Assembly: GCF_010500895.1 (NCBI RefSeq) | Contig: NZ_JAAAWO010000015.1 | Location: forward strand, 41,068-105,067 | Source: Alteromonas genovensis | Lineage (GTDB): Bacteria > Pseudomonadota > Gammaproteobacteria > Enterobacterales > Alteromonadaceae | Reading direction: 5' to 3' | DNA length: 64,000 nucleotides | Shown here: piece after piece, positions 1 to 11,805 of the stretch | Numbering within the stretch: the first letter of the stretch is position 1 | Layout of the letters: the number at the start of each line of letters is the position of its first letter | Made by a program: the position numbers and the translations under genes | The notes under the pieces: generated by a model | Told to the model about the DNA's origin: nothing | The model's database searches: none | Seen by the model: the letters and a program-made list of their open reading frames with translations, nothing else

Positions 1-51
1 AGCTGAATAAAAGATTTTGGTTTATCGATAGTTTTCAGTGAGGTTTACACC

Positions 52-1953
52 ATGTTTTATGCTCAAGCATTTGATGTCATCGTTGTAGGTGGTGGTCATG
101 CAGGCACAGAAGCCGCTCTAGCCGCTGCACGCATGGGTGCAAATACACTTTTGCTTACTCACAATATCGAGACCATTGGCCAAATGTCGTGCAACCCTGC
201 GATCGGTGGAATTGGTAAGGGTCACTTGGTTAAAGAGATCGACGCTTTAGGCGGAGCAATGGCACTGGCTACCGATCACGGTGGTATTCAATTTAGAACG
301 TTGAACTCAAGCAAAGGCCCTGCCGTACGAGCAACACGCGCTCAGGCGGATCGGACGCTTTACAAAAATGCGATCCGCAGCATTGTCGAAAATCAACCTA
401 ACCTCACGTTATTTCAGCAAAGCGTAGACGACTTGGTTGTCGAAAACGATCGCGTATGCGGCGTTGTCACCCAAATGGGCTTAAAGTTTAAAGCGCAAAC
501 TGTTGTTCTAACGGTAGGTACGTTCCTAGGTGGTACTATCCACATTGGGTTAGAAAATTATCGCGGCGGTAGAGCAGGCGATCCGCCGTCTATCGCATTG
601 GCTGACCGACTGCGAGCACTGCCATTTCGAGTAGATCGCTTAAAGACAGGTACACCCGCAAGACTTGATGCACGGTCCCTTGATTTTTCAGTTATGCAAG
701 CTCAACCAGGCGACAACCCTACTCCGGTTGTTTCGTTTATGGGTAACCGTGATATGCATCCAACACAAATTCCGTGTTATATCACTCACACTAACGAAAA
801 AACCCATGACATTATCCGCGGCGGATTAGACCGTTCTCCAATGTTCACTGGAAATATCGAGGGAATAGGGCCTCGCTACTGCCCTAGCATTGAAGATAAA
901 ATTACGCGATTTGCAGATAAAAACTCGCATCAGATTTTTGTTGAGCCTGAAGGACTGAACAGTATTGAAGTTTATCCAAACGGGATCTCAACCAGTTTAC
1001 CTTTCGATATTCAAATGAACCTTGTTCGCTCTATCAAAGGTTTTGAAAATGCGCATATCGTTAGACCCGGTTACGCTATTGAATATGATTTCTTTGATCC
1101 ACGGGATCTCAAACAAACCCTGGAAACCAAATTTATTGATGGACTATTTTTTGCCGGCCAAATCAATGGCACTACTGGCTACGAAGAAGCCGGTGCCCAA
1201 GGACTAGTGGCTGGTGCTAATGCTGCACTTCAAGTTCAGCAAAAGGACCCGCTTATCTTGCGTCGGGATCAGGCTTACATGGGTGTGCTTATCGATGATC
1301 TGGCTACGATGGGGACCAAAGAACCTTATCGCATGTTTACCAGCCGTGCTGAATACAGACTATTACTGCGAGAAGACAATGCAGATAGTCGTCTGACGGC
1401 CCGTGGAAGAGAAATTGGTTTAGTTGATGATGCGCGTTGGGCTAAGTTTAACGAAAAGATGGAAGCCGTTGAAACTGAGACTCAGCGTATGCGTAGTCAG
1501 TGGATACACAAAGATCACGTTGCAACACCTCAACTTAACACCATGTTAAAGACACCGGTGAGTCGTGAACATTCCTTAGAGGAAATAATTCGTCGCCCTG
1601 AGATGACCTATGCTCAGTTAATGGAAATTGAAAGCGTTGGACCTGGACTTACCGATCCGATAGCTGCTGAGCAGGTAGAAATCCAAATTAAATACGCAGG
1701 GTATATTGCGCGTCAGATGGATGAAATAGCCAAAGCACAGCGCCACGAGAATACTCTGCTTCCACGTGATATGGATTTCAGTAAAATTTCTGGTCTTAGC
1801 AATGAAGTTATTACTAAACTTACCGAGGCTCGACCTGAGACAATAGGTAAAGCGTCGCGAATTTCAGGTATCACACCAGCGGCGATATCGCTGCTTCTGG
1901 TTTACCTAAAAAAACATGGCATGCTAAGAAAACACGAAAAAATCAGCGCCTAA
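52..1953 (+). CDS. mnmG: tRNA uridine-5-carboxymethylaminomethyl modification enzyme MnmG (GidA)
   Basis: MnmG is an FAD-dependent cytoplasmic enzyme that works with MnmE to place the carboxymethylaminomethyl group on U34 of certain tRNAs. The N-terminus carries the FAD dinucleotide-binding motif [12 protein letters not shown] (about residues 10-21), followed by the family block [22 protein letters not shown]. The C-terminal helical region (about 540-630), which contacts MnmE and tRNA, is intact. The 633-aa length matches the family. The gene starts the run mnmG-rsmG-parA-parB-atp, the usual order beside oriC in gammaproteobacteria, so the origin probably lies just left of the window (inference). 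Confidence 0.98.
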   Translation: MFYAQAFDVIVVGGGHAGTEAALAAARMGANTLLLTHNIETIGQMSCNPAIGGIGKGHLVKEIDALGGAMALATDHGGIQFRTLNSSKGPAVRATRAQADRTLYKNAIRSIVENQPNLTLFQQSVDDLVVENDRVCGVVTQMGLKFKAQTVVLTVGTFLGGTIHIGLENYRGGRAGDPPSIALADRLRALPFRVDRLKTGTPARLDARSLDFSVMQAQPGDNPTPVVSFMGNRDMHPTQIPCYITHTNEKTHDIIRGGLDRSPMFTGNIEGIGPRYCPSIEDKITRFADKNSHQIFVEPEGLNSIEVYPNGISTSLPFDIQMNLVRSIKGFENAHIVRPGYAIEYDFFDPRDLKQTLETKFIDGLFFAGQINGTTGYEEAGAQGLVAGANAALQVQQKDPLILRRDQAYMGVLIDDLATMGTKEPYRMFTSRAEYRLLLREDNADSRLTARGREIGLVDDARWAKFNEKMEAVETETQRMRSQWIHKDHVATPQLNTMLKTPVSREHSLEEIIRRPEMTYAQLMEIESVGPGLTDPIAAEQVEIQIKYAGYIARQMDEIAKAQRHENTLLPRDMDFSKISGLSNEVITKLTEARPETIGKASRISGITPAAISLLLVYLKKHGMLRKHEKISA

Positions 1954-1984
1954 CCGCGCTCATTATCAAGACAGAATCCTTTTG

Positions 1985-2629
1985 ATGACTACACAGCAAG
2001 ATTTGCATTGTATATTGGCCTCTGGACTCGAGGCCCTTTCACTCAATTTAGCCGATAATCAGCAACAACAACTTGTTGAATTTGTTTTACTTATCGATAA
2101 ATGGAACAAAGCCTATAACCTCACTTCCGTGAGGTGCCCAAAGCAAATGATGGTGAAACACATTTTAGATTCACTCGCCATTGTGCCGCACTTAACCGGT
2201 GAGAATATTATTGATGTGGGAACCGGACCTGGGTTACCGGGAATGCCCTTAGCCATAGCGTTTCCAGATAAAACCTTTACGCTGTTAGATAGTTTGGGTA
2301 AACGTGTTCGCTTTATGACACAATGCGTGCATACGCTCAAACTCACCAATGTAACGCCCGTCAACAGCCGTGTAGAAAATCATGTTGGCGACAAGCCATA
2401 CGATATTGTACTTAGTCGCGCTTTCGCATCGCTAAAAGATATGTTGCACTGGTGCGAACATCTGGTAGATTCAGATGGGCAGTTTTTAGCACTAAAAGGT
2501 CAATTTCCACAAAGCGAGATAGATGAAGTAAGTGATCACTTTCAAGTTGTGAACACTGAAAACATCACAGTACCGAATTTGGATGGAGAAAGACATTTAG
2601 TTTGGCTGAGAAAGACACAGCAACGTTAA
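1985..2629 (+). CDS. rsmG: 16S rRNA (guanine-527-N7)-methyltransferase RsmG (GidB)
   Basis: RsmG uses S-adenosylmethionine to methylate G527 of 16S rRNA; in known cases its loss gives low-level streptomycin resistance. The SAM-binding motif is visible as NIIDVGTGPGLPGMPLA (about residues 75-92), with the family segment LSRAFASL further on. I chose the ATG at 1985, giving 214 aa; an in-frame TTG at 1982 lies directly before it. The gene is 31 bases after mnmG on the same strand and is probably co-transcribed with it. Its stop is 13 bases before the parA start. Confidence 0.97.
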   Translation: MTTQQDLHCILASGLEALSLNLADNQQQQLVEFVLLIDKWNKAYNLTSVRCPKQMMVKHILDSLAIVPHLTGENIIDVGTGPGLPGMPLAIAFPDKTFTLLDSLGKRVRFMTQCVHTLKLTNVTPVNSRVENHVGDKPYDIVLSRAFASLKDMLHWCEHLVDSDGQFLALKGQFPQSEIDEVSDHFQVVNTENITVPNLDGERHLVWLRKTQQR

Positions 2630-2642
2630 AACAGGATTTAGT

Positions 2643-3437
2643 GTGGCAAAGGTAATCGCAATCGCGAATCAAAAAGGCGGTGTGGGTAAAACAACCACAG
2701 CGGTAAATGTTGCAGCTTCCATGGCGGCGACTAAGCGAAAAGTCTTGCTTATCGACCTTGATCCTCAAGGAAATGCGACAATGGGAAGCGGCGTTGACAA
2801 ATATGAAGTCGATGCAACGGCATTCGAGCTACTTATCGAAGAAAAGCCCATCGATGAGGTCATCGTTAAAAATACCTCTGGTAAATACGATCTCATTGCA
2901 GCAAACGGCGACGTGACTGCTGCTGAAATTAAACTTATGGAAATGTTTGCCAGAGAAGTGCGCCTGCGCAACTCGCTAAAACCCGTTATCGATTATTACG
3001 ACTTTATCTTTATTGACTGCCCGCCGTCGCTTAACCAACTCACTGTTAACGCATTAGCGGCATCAGATTCTGTGATGGTTCCTATGCAGTGCGAATATTA
3101 TGCCCTTGAGGGATTAACTGCATTGATGGATACCATCCAGAAACTTGCATCTGTTGTGAATCCTGAATTGAAGATCGAAGGTGTTTTGCGTACTATGTAC
3201 GACCCTCGAAATCGCCTTGCTAACGATGTTTCAGAGCAATTAAAACGTCATTTTGGTGAGCAGGTATATCGCACGGTGATACCAAGAAACGTTCGTCTTG
3301 CTGAAGCCCCAAGTTTTGGAACGCCAGCAATGTACTACGATAAGTCGTCGACCGGCGCTAAAGCCTATTTAGCACTTGCTGGTGAAATTCTGCGACGCAG
3401 GGACAAAACTTCGCCTTCTCAGGCAAAAGCGAGTTAA
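2643..3437 (+). CDS. parA: Chromosome partitioning ATPase ParA (Soj)
   Basis: This is a Walker-type ATPase that positions ParB-parS complexes and so segregates the chromosome origin. The deviant Walker A motif KGGVGKTTT lies at residues 11-19, and a Walker B-like segment FIFIDCPPSLNQLT at about 120-133. At 264 aa with no N-terminal DNA-binding extension, it is a chromosomal Soj-type ParA rather than a long plasmid type. The start is GTG at 2643 with AGGA about 10 bases upstream. It sits 13 bases after rsmG and 45 bases before parB, which supports a gid-par operon. Confidence 0.97.
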   Translation: MAKVIAIANQKGGVGKTTTAVNVAASMAATKRKVLLIDLDPQGNATMGSGVDKYEVDATAFELLIEEKPIDEVIVKNTSGKYDLIAANGDVTAAEIKLMEMFAREVRLRNSLKPVIDYYDFIFIDCPPSLNQLTVNALAASDSVMVPMQCEYYALEGLTALMDTIQKLASVVNPELKIEGVLRTMYDPRNRLANDVSEQLKRHFGEQVYRTVIPRNVRLAEAPSFGTPAMYYDKSSTGAKAYLALAGEILRRRDKTSPSQAKAS

Positions 3438-3482
3438 ACAAAAATAAGCTGCTACCTATCAGCACATGCCATAGAGGACACT

Positions 3483-4361
3483 ATGTCAGCACGTAAAAGA
3501 GGCCTTGGCCGAGGGTTAGATGCGCTTCTTGCTACTAGCCAATCATCGTCTCAAAGAGAACAGGATGCCGCAGAGGTTGTATCAACGAACGGTGAGTTAA
3601 GTAAAATTCCCATCGAATTTTTGGTACCTGGAAAATATCAGCCTCGTAAAGACATGTCGCCAGATGCGCTAGAAGAATTAGCATCATCGATTCGTGCCCA
3701 GGGTATTATTCAACCTATCGTTGTACGTAAAGTGGATGAAAATCGCTTTGAAATTATAGCTGGCGAACGTCGTTGGCGTGCATCCCAACTAGCGCAGCTT
3801 GATGAAGTACCTTGCCTAATTAAAAACGTGCCTGATGAGGCCGCTGTTGCCATTGCGCTGATTGAAAATATTCAGCGTGAAGATTTAAACGCAATGGAAG
3901 AAGCGCAGGCGTTAGACCGTTTAATGAGTGAGTTTTCATTGACCCACCAAGAAGTGGCTGAAGCGGTTGGGAAATCTCGTACAACGGTATCTAACTTATT
4001 GCGTTTGAATAATCTTAACGACGATGTAAAAACGTTGGTTGAGCACGGCGATATTGAAATGGGTCATGCACGGGCATTACTTGCCTTAGATGGCGACACT
4101 CAATCTGACACCGCACAAATTGTATCAGGTAAAGGACTAACGGTAAGAGACACTGAAAAGCTAGTGAAAAAGCTTTTAGAGCCCGCAAAACCCAAGCCGG
4201 AAAAGAAAATTGATCCCGATGTTCAAAACCTTATGACGCGACTTTCAGAAAATTTAGGCGCGCAGGTGAATATAGACCACAATGCGAAGGGCAAAGGAAA
4301 ACTGACAATTAGCTTTAGTGATTTAGAGCAATTAGATGGAATTATTTCTAAAATTCAATAG
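3483..4361 (+). CDS. parB: Chromosome partitioning protein ParB (Spo0J)
   Basis: ParB binds parS sites and spreads along DNA as a CTP-dependent clamp. The N-terminus KRGLGRGLDALLA is the family's ParA-interacting segment. The CTPase block follows (GKYQPRKDMSPDALEELA and the GERRWRAS motif near residue 95), then ENIQREDLNAMEEAQA and a helix-turn-helix (LTHQEVAEAVGKSRTTVSNLLRL, about residues 155-177). The C-terminal dimerisation region ends in IISKIQ. The length of 292 aa is normal. ATG at 3483 is preceded by AGAGGA. I found no convincing parS consensus site in the window. Confidence 0.97.
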   Translation: MSARKRGLGRGLDALLATSQSSSQREQDAAEVVSTNGELSKIPIEFLVPGKYQPRKDMSPDALEELASSIRAQGIIQPIVVRKVDENRFEIIAGERRWRASQLAQLDEVPCLIKNVPDEAAVAIALIENIQREDLNAMEEAQALDRLMSEFSLTHQEVAEAVGKSRTTVSNLLRLNNLNDDVKTLVEHGDIEMGHARALLALDGDTQSDTAQIVSGKGLTVRDTEKLVKKLLEPAKPKPEKKIDPDVQNLMTRLSENLGAQVNIDHNAKGKGKLTISFSDLEQLDGIISKIQ

Positions 4362-4481
4362 GTTGGTAGGTCTTTGTATTATTGTTTACCGTGGCATTTT
4401 TGCCTTAGAGATGAGGTTTGTTAACAACAACGGACACTCTCCTTTCCGGTTATAGCAATAGGAAATTTTCAGAATAACTTT

Positions 4482-4540
4482 CAAAAAGCGTTGTACTGTT
4501 GAAAATTGTCGGTAAAACAGTATACTTCTGACGCTTTTTG
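4482..4540 (+). promoter_or_regulatory. Hairpin overlapping the atp promoter
   Basis: The sequence shows a 10-base arm CAAAAAGCGT (4482-4491) and its exact complement ACGCTTTTTG (4531-4540). A nested pair, TACTGTT (4494-4500) and AACAGTA (4516-4522), lies inside. The structure occupies the parB-atpI gap and ends 6 bases before the GTG of atpI. The 3' arm contains five T, so it may act as a weak terminator for the par operon, as an operator, or both (inference). Confidence 0.6.
4499..4526 (+). promoter_or_regulatory. Sigma-70-type promoter of the atp operon
   Basis: TTGAAA (4499-4504) is followed after 16 bases by TATACT (4521-4526), close to the consensus -35 and -10 hexamers. A start near 4533 would give a very short leader before atpI. 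This is the same place, ahead of atpI, where the main E. coli atp promoter lies. The hexamers fall inside the inverted repeat at 4482-4540. Confidence 0.6.
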
Positions 4541-4546
4541 TAAGAC

Positions 4547-4954
4547 GTGAACAAGCAGCGAGATAGTGTGACAAACAAGTTAGCGAAACGCGGGTTAACC
4601 CTCGCCAAAAAAGGGCTACTTTTTCAAATTGTCACGGCCGCCATAATGGTTGTATTAGCAGCGCTTGTTGGCGGATTAATAACGGCTAGTTCAGCCGCGA
4701 CAGGTGCCTTAATCAGTATCTTGCCGAAAATAGTTTTTACTGCATTTGCGTTTCGTTACGCTGGCGCGAGTAAAAATGAACTTGTTGCACGCAGTTTTAG
4801 CCAAGGTTCAAAAATGAAATTGGCGCTGACAATTATTTTATTTGTAATTGCATTTAGATTTTTACACGTTGTGCCACTTGTTTTGTTTATGGCATTTGTG
4901 ATTACAACCGTTAGCCACGCGCTAGCAATGTTTCATTACGGTTCGAAAGAATAA
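4547..4954 (+). CDS. atpI: ATP synthase protein I (AtpI)
   Basis: AtpI is a small inner-membrane protein thought to help assemble the c-ring; it is not essential for ATP synthase in E. coli. The 135 aa form a basic N-terminus, then four predicted membrane segments (about residues 24-46, 52-72, 88-104 and 107-126). The start is GTG at 4547 with no clear Shine-Dalgarno sequence, so poor translation relative to the rest of the operon is likely. An alternative GTG seven codons later cannot be excluded. It is the first gene after the promoter and 76 bases before atpB. Confidence 0.88.
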   Translation: MNKQRDSVTNKLAKRGLTLAKKGLLFQIVTAAIMVVLAALVGGLITASSAATGALISILPKIVFTAFAFRYAGASKNELVARSFSQGSKMKLALTIILFVIAFRFLHVVPLVLFMAFVITTVSHALAMFHYGSKE

Positions 4955-5027
4955 CAACGACATGAGCGCAACCGTTAGAAACACAATAACCAGTTACTAA
5001 ATTTTTACACTTTACAACTTGGGTTAA

Positions 5028-5864
<837 letters not shown>

Positions 5865-5958
5865 GCATTAACGAGCGCTGATTAAACCTGGAAAATTGGC
5901 GCCGTTTTTACAGAGTTTTACTTTTAACTTTAAATTTAACTTAAAATCGGAGACGTAA

Positions 5959-6180
<222 letters not shown>

Positions 6181-6212
6181 TTCTACTAACCACTTTTTTA
6201 GCGAACTTTAAG

Positions 6213-6220
6213 AGGAGGGG
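6213..6220 (+). promoter_or_regulatory. Strong Shine-Dalgarno fixing the TTG start of atpF
   Basis: AGGAGGGG stands five bases before the TTG at 6226. It decides the unusual start codon, because the resulting N-terminus [10 protein letters not shown] is the conserved subunit b start. Confidence 0.8.
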
Positions 6221-6225
6221 CGATT

Positions 6226-6696
6226 TTGAATTTTAACGCCACTTTTATAGGTCAATTAATCGCCTTCGCTGTGTTCGTGGTGTTCTGCATGAAATATGTG
6301 TGGCCACCGCTGATTGCAGCGATTGAAGAGCGTCAAAAGAAGATAGCCGATGGGCTTGAAGCTTCTGAACGCGCAGAGAAAGACTTAGAACTTGCTCAAG
6401 CGAAAGCCACTGAGCAAATGAAAGACGCGAAAGCGCAAGCAGCTGAAATTATCGAGCAGGCCAAAAAGCGCGCCAACCAATTGGTTGACGAAGAAACGCA
6501 GAAAGGCCATGCAGAACGCGAAAAAATTATCGCGTCTGGTTATGCCGAAGTTGAAGCTGAACGCAATCGTGCCAAAGAAGATTTGCGCAAGCAGGTATCT
6601 GCATTAGCAGTTGCTGGCGCGCAGCAAATCTTACAACGTGAAATCGATGCTAACGCACAAAACGACATTGTTGAAAAACTTGTCGCTGAGCTTTGA
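6226..6696 (+). CDS. atpF: ATP synthase Fo subunit b
   Basis: Subunit b is the peripheral stalk that links Fo to F1. One N-terminal membrane helix (about residues 5-26) is followed by a long charged coiled coil rich in Ala, Glu, Lys and Gln (about 30-145). The length of 156 aa equals the E. coli protein. Translation starts at TTG 6226 behind a near-perfect SD. The stop is 14 bases before atpH. Confidence 0.97.
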   Translation: MNFNATFIGQLIAFAVFVVFCMKYVWPPLIAAIEERQKKIADGLEASERAEKDLELAQAKATEQMKDAKAQAAEIIEQAKKRANQLVDEETQKGHAEREKIIASGYAEVEAERNRAKEDLRKQVSALAVAGAQQILQREIDANAQNDIVEKLVAEL

Positions 6697-6710
6697 GAAG
6701 GAGATGAGCC

Positions 6711-7244
6711 ATGTCTGAATTGACAACCGTTGCTCGTCCTTACGCTAAAGCCGCTTTCGATTTTGCCGTCGAGAAAAGTGCTGTTGCAAAATGGCAAGAA
6801 ATGCTCACCTTCGCCGGTGCAGTTGCTGCTAACGATGAAATGCACGAGTTATTAACTGGTGCCGTTGCCGCTGACACGCTGTCGGACATTTTTGTGAGTG
6901 TTTGTGGTGAGCAACTCGATGAATACGGTCAAAACCTGATGAAGGTGCTGGCCGAAAATAAACGTTTAGCCGCGTTGCCTGAAATCTCTGCGTTATTTGA
7001 TGCTTTTAAAGCAGATTATGACAAAGAAATAGAAGTTGACGTAACGTCAGCCTCAGCGCTGACTGACGCACAACAATCTGAACTGATTGCGTCGTTGGAA
7101 AAACGTTTGGCACGTAAAGTGAAGCTTAATTGTAACGTGGACCCTGCCCTGATCGCTGGAATGGTAATAAATGCCGGTGATACAGTAATTGATGGTTCCG
7201 TAAAGTCGAAATTGAACCGTCTAGCAGACGCGTTGCAAGCATAA
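6711..7244 (+). CDS. atpH: ATP synthase F1 subunit delta
   Basis: Subunit delta joins the top of the alpha3-beta3 head to the b stalk. The N-terminal helical bundle begins [14 protein letters not shown], the family signature for residues 6-19. The C-terminal half contains [25 protein letters not shown] (about 144-168), which matches the conserved delta motif. The 177-aa length is exact for the family. ATG 6711 has AAGGAGATG just before it, and atpA follows after 13 bases. Confidence 0.97.
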   Translation: MSELTTVARPYAKAAFDFAVEKSAVAKWQEMLTFAGAVAANDEMHELLTGAVAADTLSDIFVSVCGEQLDEYGQNLMKVLAENKRLAALPEISALFDAFKADYDKEIEVDVTSASALTDAQQSELIASLEKRLARKVKLNCNVDPALIAGMVINAGDTVIDGSVKSKLNRLADALQA

Positions 7245-7257
7245 CGGGGATAAGAGC

Positions 7258-8799
7258 ATGCAACTTAATTCCACTGAAATTGCTGAACTGATCAAGAAAA
7301 GAATTGAACAGTTCAATGTAAGCAGTGAAGCACGCAATGAAGGTACTATCGTCGCAGTAACCGACGGTATTATCCGTATTCATGGCCTTGCCGATGTAAT
7401 GCAAGGTGAAATGATCGAGCTTCCAGGAAGCCGCTACGCAATGGCACTAAACCTTGAGCGTGACTCAGTAGGTGCTGTTGTTATGGGTCCATATGCGGAC
7501 CTGAAAGAAGGCGATAAAGTACAATCTTCAGGTCGTATTCTTGAAGTTCCGGTAGGCTACGCTCTACTTGGTCGTGTTGTTAACACACTAGGTGAGCCAA
7601 TCGATGGAAAAGGCGCAATTGAAGCAGCGGGTTTTGAACCTGTTGAAAAAATTGCACCAGGCGTAATTGAACGTCAGCCAGTCGACCAGCCAATCCAAAC
7701 AGGTTACAAATCTGTTGATGCGATGGTGCCAGTAGGCCGTGGACAGCGTGAGCTGATCATCGGTGACCGTCAGTGCGGTAAGACTGCAATGGCGATTGAC
7801 GCTATCATCAATCAAAAAGGTACAGGCGTTAAGTGCGTGTACGTGGCGATTGGTCAAAAAGCATCAACTATTGCAAACGTTGTACGTAAACTAGAAGAGC
7901 ACGGAGCGTTAGAGCACACAATTATTGTTGCTGCTTCTGCCTCTGAATCTGCTGCGCTTCAATACTTAGCGCCGTATTCTGGTTGTACAATGGGTGAGTT
8001 TTTCCGTGACCACGGTGAAGATGCATTAATCGTATATGATGATTTGTCTAAGCAAGCTGTTGCTTATCGTCAAATTTCATTGCTACTTAAGCGTCCACCA
8101 GGTCGTGAAGCCTATCCAGGTGATGTTTTCTATCTTCACTCGCGTCTATTAGAGCGCGCTGCACGTGTAAACGATCAATACGTTGAACGTTTCACCAAAG
8201 GCGAAGTGAAAGGTAAAACAGGTTCATTAACTGCGCTTCCAATTATCGAAACGCAAGCTGGTGACGTATCTGCATTCGTACCTACAAACGTAATCTCGAT
8301 TACTGATGGTCAGATCTTCTTAGAAACTGACTTGTTCAACTCAGGTATCCGTCCAGCCGTAAACGCGGGTGTATCGGTATCTCGTGTTGGTGGTGCTGCA
8401 CAGACTAAAATCATCAAGAAGCTAGGTGGTGGTATTCGTCTAGCACTTGCACAGTATCGTGAACTTGCTGCGTTCTCGCAGTTTGCTTCAGACCTTGATG
8501 ATGCGACTCGTGAGCAACTTGAGCACGGTGAGCGCGTTACCGAACTGATGAAGCAAAAGCAATATGCTCCACTTTCAATTGCTGATATGGGTGCATCCCT
8601 GTTCGCGGTAGAAAAAGGGTTTCTAAAGAGCGTTGAGCTGGACAAAATCTTAGATTTTGAAGCCTCTCTTCACTCGTATTTGAACAGCGAGCACGCTGAC
8701 CTTATGAAGACTATCAACGAAACAGGTAACTACAACGACGAGATTGCCTCTAAGTTGAATGACGCATTAACTAGTTTTAAAGCGACACAAACTTGGTAA
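7258..8799 (+). CDS. atpA: ATP synthase F1 subunit alpha
   Basis: Subunit alpha forms the non-catalytic nucleotide sites of the F1 head. The P-loop GDRQCGKT lies at residues 169-176; E. coli has Thr where this protein has Cys173. The downstream block ends with the signature [17 protein letters not shown] (about 366-382), and the sensor segment [13 protein letters not shown] is intact. Length 513 aa is the same as in E. coli. ATG 7258 is preceded by GGGGATAAG. Confidence 0.98.
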   Translation: MQLNSTEIAELIKKRIEQFNVSSEARNEGTIVAVTDGIIRIHGLADVMQGEMIELPGSRYAMALNLERDSVGAVVMGPYADLKEGDKVQSSGRILEVPVGYALLGRVVNTLGEPIDGKGAIEAAGFEPVEKIAPGVIERQPVDQPIQTGYKSVDAMVPVGRGQRELIIGDRQCGKTAMAIDAIINQKGTGVKCVYVAIGQKASTIANVVRKLEEHGALEHTIIVAASASESAALQYLAPYSGCTMGEFFRDHGEDALIVYDDLSKQAVAYRQISLLLKRPPGREAYPGDVFYLHSRLLERAARVNDQYVERFTKGEVKGKTGSLTALPIIETQAGDVSAFVPTNVISITDGQIFLETDLFNSGIRPAVNAGVSVSRVGGAAQTKIIKKLGGGIRLALAQYRELAAFSQFASDLDDATREQLEHGERVTELMKQKQYAPLSIADMGASLFAVEKGFLKSVELDKILDFEASLHSYLNSEHADLMKTINETGNYNDEIASKLNDALTSFKATQTW

Positions 8800-8863
8800 T
8801 CAATGCAGCCGGTAATGTGTAATAGCATCGCCGGCAACACGTTGAGTAATCGGAGAGATAGTC

Positions 8864-9724
8864 ATGGCCAGCGGTAAAGAGATAAAAGGTAAGATTGGGA
8901 GTATTAAAAATACTCAAAAAATTACCAGTGCAATGGAAATGGTTGCTGCGTCTAAAATGAAAAAGGCGCAGGAACGTATGGCCACCGGCCGTCCGTACGC
9001 ACAAAACATGCTAAAAGTGATTGGTCACATTGCTAACGGTAACCTTGAGTATCGCCATCCTTACTTGGAAGAGCGTGAAGTCAAGCGTGTTGGTTATATT
9101 GTGGTTTCCACTGACCGAGGCTTATGTGGTGGTTTAAACACCAACGAATTTAAGCTTGTCGCTCAGAACGTTAAACAATGGCGTGATCAGGGTGTTGAAG
9201 TAGATTTCGCTGCATTAGGCGCGAAGGCTTGTGGTTTCTTCAATCGATTTGGCGGTAGCTTGCTAGCAGCCGAGTCAGGATTGGGTGATAAGCCGTCAGT
9301 GAGTGATGTAGTGGGTGTTGTACGCGTTATGCTTAAGGCGTACGACGAAGGCAAGATTGACCGAGTATTCTTGGTTTTCAATGACTTCGTTAACACCATG
9401 ACACAGAAACCTGTGAGCAATCAGTTATTGCCTTTGCCAAAGTCAAAAGACGAAGAATATCAACATCGTTGGGATTACATATACGAGCCGGATCCAAAAG
9501 AAATTTTGGAATCACTAATGGTTCGTTACATTGAATCTCAGGTGTACCAGGGTGTTGTAGAAAACGCAGCGTCAGAACAAGCTGCGCGAATGGTTGCCAT
9601 GAAGGCAGCAACCGACAATGCCGGCGATCTTATTGATGATCTGCAACTGGTATATAACAAAGCGCGTCAAGCTGCAATCACACAGGAAATTAGTGAGATT
9701 GTTAGCGGTGCCGCAGCGGTGTAG
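8864..9724 (+). CDS. atpG: ATP synthase F1 subunit gamma
   Basis: Subunit gamma is the central rotor shaft. The N-terminal coiled-coil helix starts [20 protein letters not shown], and the C-terminal helix contains the signature [18 protein letters not shown] (about residues 232-249). The region [11 protein letters not shown] (about 80-90) is typical of the Rossmann-like middle domain. The length is 286 aa. A GGAGAGA SD precedes ATG 8864; atpA ends 64 bases upstream and atpD starts 33 bases downstream. Confidence 0.98.
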   Translation: MASGKEIKGKIGSIKNTQKITSAMEMVAASKMKKAQERMATGRPYAQNMLKVIGHIANGNLEYRHPYLEEREVKRVGYIVVSTDRGLCGGLNTNEFKLVAQNVKQWRDQGVEVDFAALGAKACGFFNRFGGSLLAAESGLGDKPSVSDVVGVVRVMLKAYDEGKIDRVFLVFNDFVNTMTQKPVSNQLLPLPKSKDEEYQHRWDYIYEPDPKEILESLMVRYIESQVYQGVVENAASEQAARMVAMKAATDNAGDLIDDLQLVYNKARQAAITQEISEIVSGAAAV

Positions 9725-9745
9725 GCAAAGGTTTAAAAGAGATAA

Positions 9746-11143
<1,398 letters not shown>

Positions 11144-11190
11144 TTAGGTGGCTAGCTACGCTAGCCCTTATAATGCTTACGTACCTAATC

Positions 11191-11196
11191 AGGAGG
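11191..11196 (+). promoter_or_regulatory. Shine-Dalgarno deciding the atpC start
   Basis: AGGAGG stands five bases before ATG 11202. An in-frame GTG farther upstream (11148) would add 18 residues that do not belong to the epsilon family, so this SD settles the start. Confidence 0.8.
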
Positions 11197-11201
11197 TTCA
11201 C

Positions 11202-11615
11202 ATGGCAATGACAGTACATTTGGACGTAGTAAGCGCAGAAAAACAAATTTTTTCTGGTCTTGTAGAAACGATTCAAGTGACAGGTAGCGAAGGTGAATTG
11301 GGTATACACCCAGGTCACGCGCCACTTATCTCTGCTATAAAACCTGGTATGGTGCGTTTGGTTAAACAGTTCGGTGAAGAAGAAGTAATTTATGTTGCTG
11401 GTGGTGTACTTGAAGTACAGCCTGGTAACGTTACCGTACTGGCTGATACCGCGGTTCGAGCTGAAGATCTTGACGAGCAGGCAGCAGAAGAAGCCAAACG
11501 ACGTGCAGAAGAGCACATCGCCAACCCAGGCGCTGACTTCGATTATGCAGAGGCAGCTCACCAGCTAGCTGAAGCAATCGCGCAACTTCGTCTTATTCAG
11601 AAGTTACGTAAATAA
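11202..11615 (+). CDS. atpC: ATP synthase F1 subunit epsilon
   Basis: Subunit epsilon binds gamma at the foot of the rotor and regulates ATPase activity. The N-terminal beta-sandwich begins [19 protein letters not shown] and includes [15 protein letters not shown], the family motif. The C-terminal helices (about residues 90-137) carry the charged [23 protein letters not shown] stretch in two helices. With the start at 11202 the protein has 137 aa, as expected. It is the last gene of the operon and is followed by a strong terminator. Confidence 0.97.
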   Translation: MAMTVHLDVVSAEKQIFSGLVETIQVTGSEGELGIHPGHAPLISAIKPGMVRLVKQFGEEEVIYVAGGVLEVQPGNVTVLADTAVRAEDLDEQAAEEAKRRAEEHIANPGADFDYAEAAHQLAEAIAQLRLIQKLRK

Positions 11616-11630
11616 GCGAGCAGTTATATG

Positions 11631-11660
11631 AAAAAACCCGCCAATAGGCGGGTTTTTTGT
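11631..11660 (+). terminator. Intrinsic terminator of the atp operon
   Basis: A perfect 12-bp stem, AAAAAACCCGCC (11631-11642) with GGCGGGTTTTTT (11647-11658), has the tetraloop AATA and ends in a T tract. It is 15 bases after the atpC stop. The stem is symmetrical enough to work on either strand. Confidence 0.95.
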
Positions 11661-11805
11661 TTCTTGAAAAAAGAGTAAGTATTTATTTTTTATTGCAAAT
11701 ATTGTTATTGTCAGGTGCTATGTCTTAAGCGTATCGTTTAAGTCTGCTCTTAGACGATTCCAGAGTACGGTTGTGTTAAAAAGTGAAAAGACGTTTGAAT
11801 AAACA

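Noticed and set aside
1759..1776. CACGTG core in mnmG as a parS candidate
   Set aside because: Only the central six bases and a few flanking ones fit; about 10 of 16 in total.
4386..4574. Minus-strand 62-codon frame over the atp promoter
   Set aside because: It overlaps the promoter and hairpin and has no start signals or recognisable sequence.
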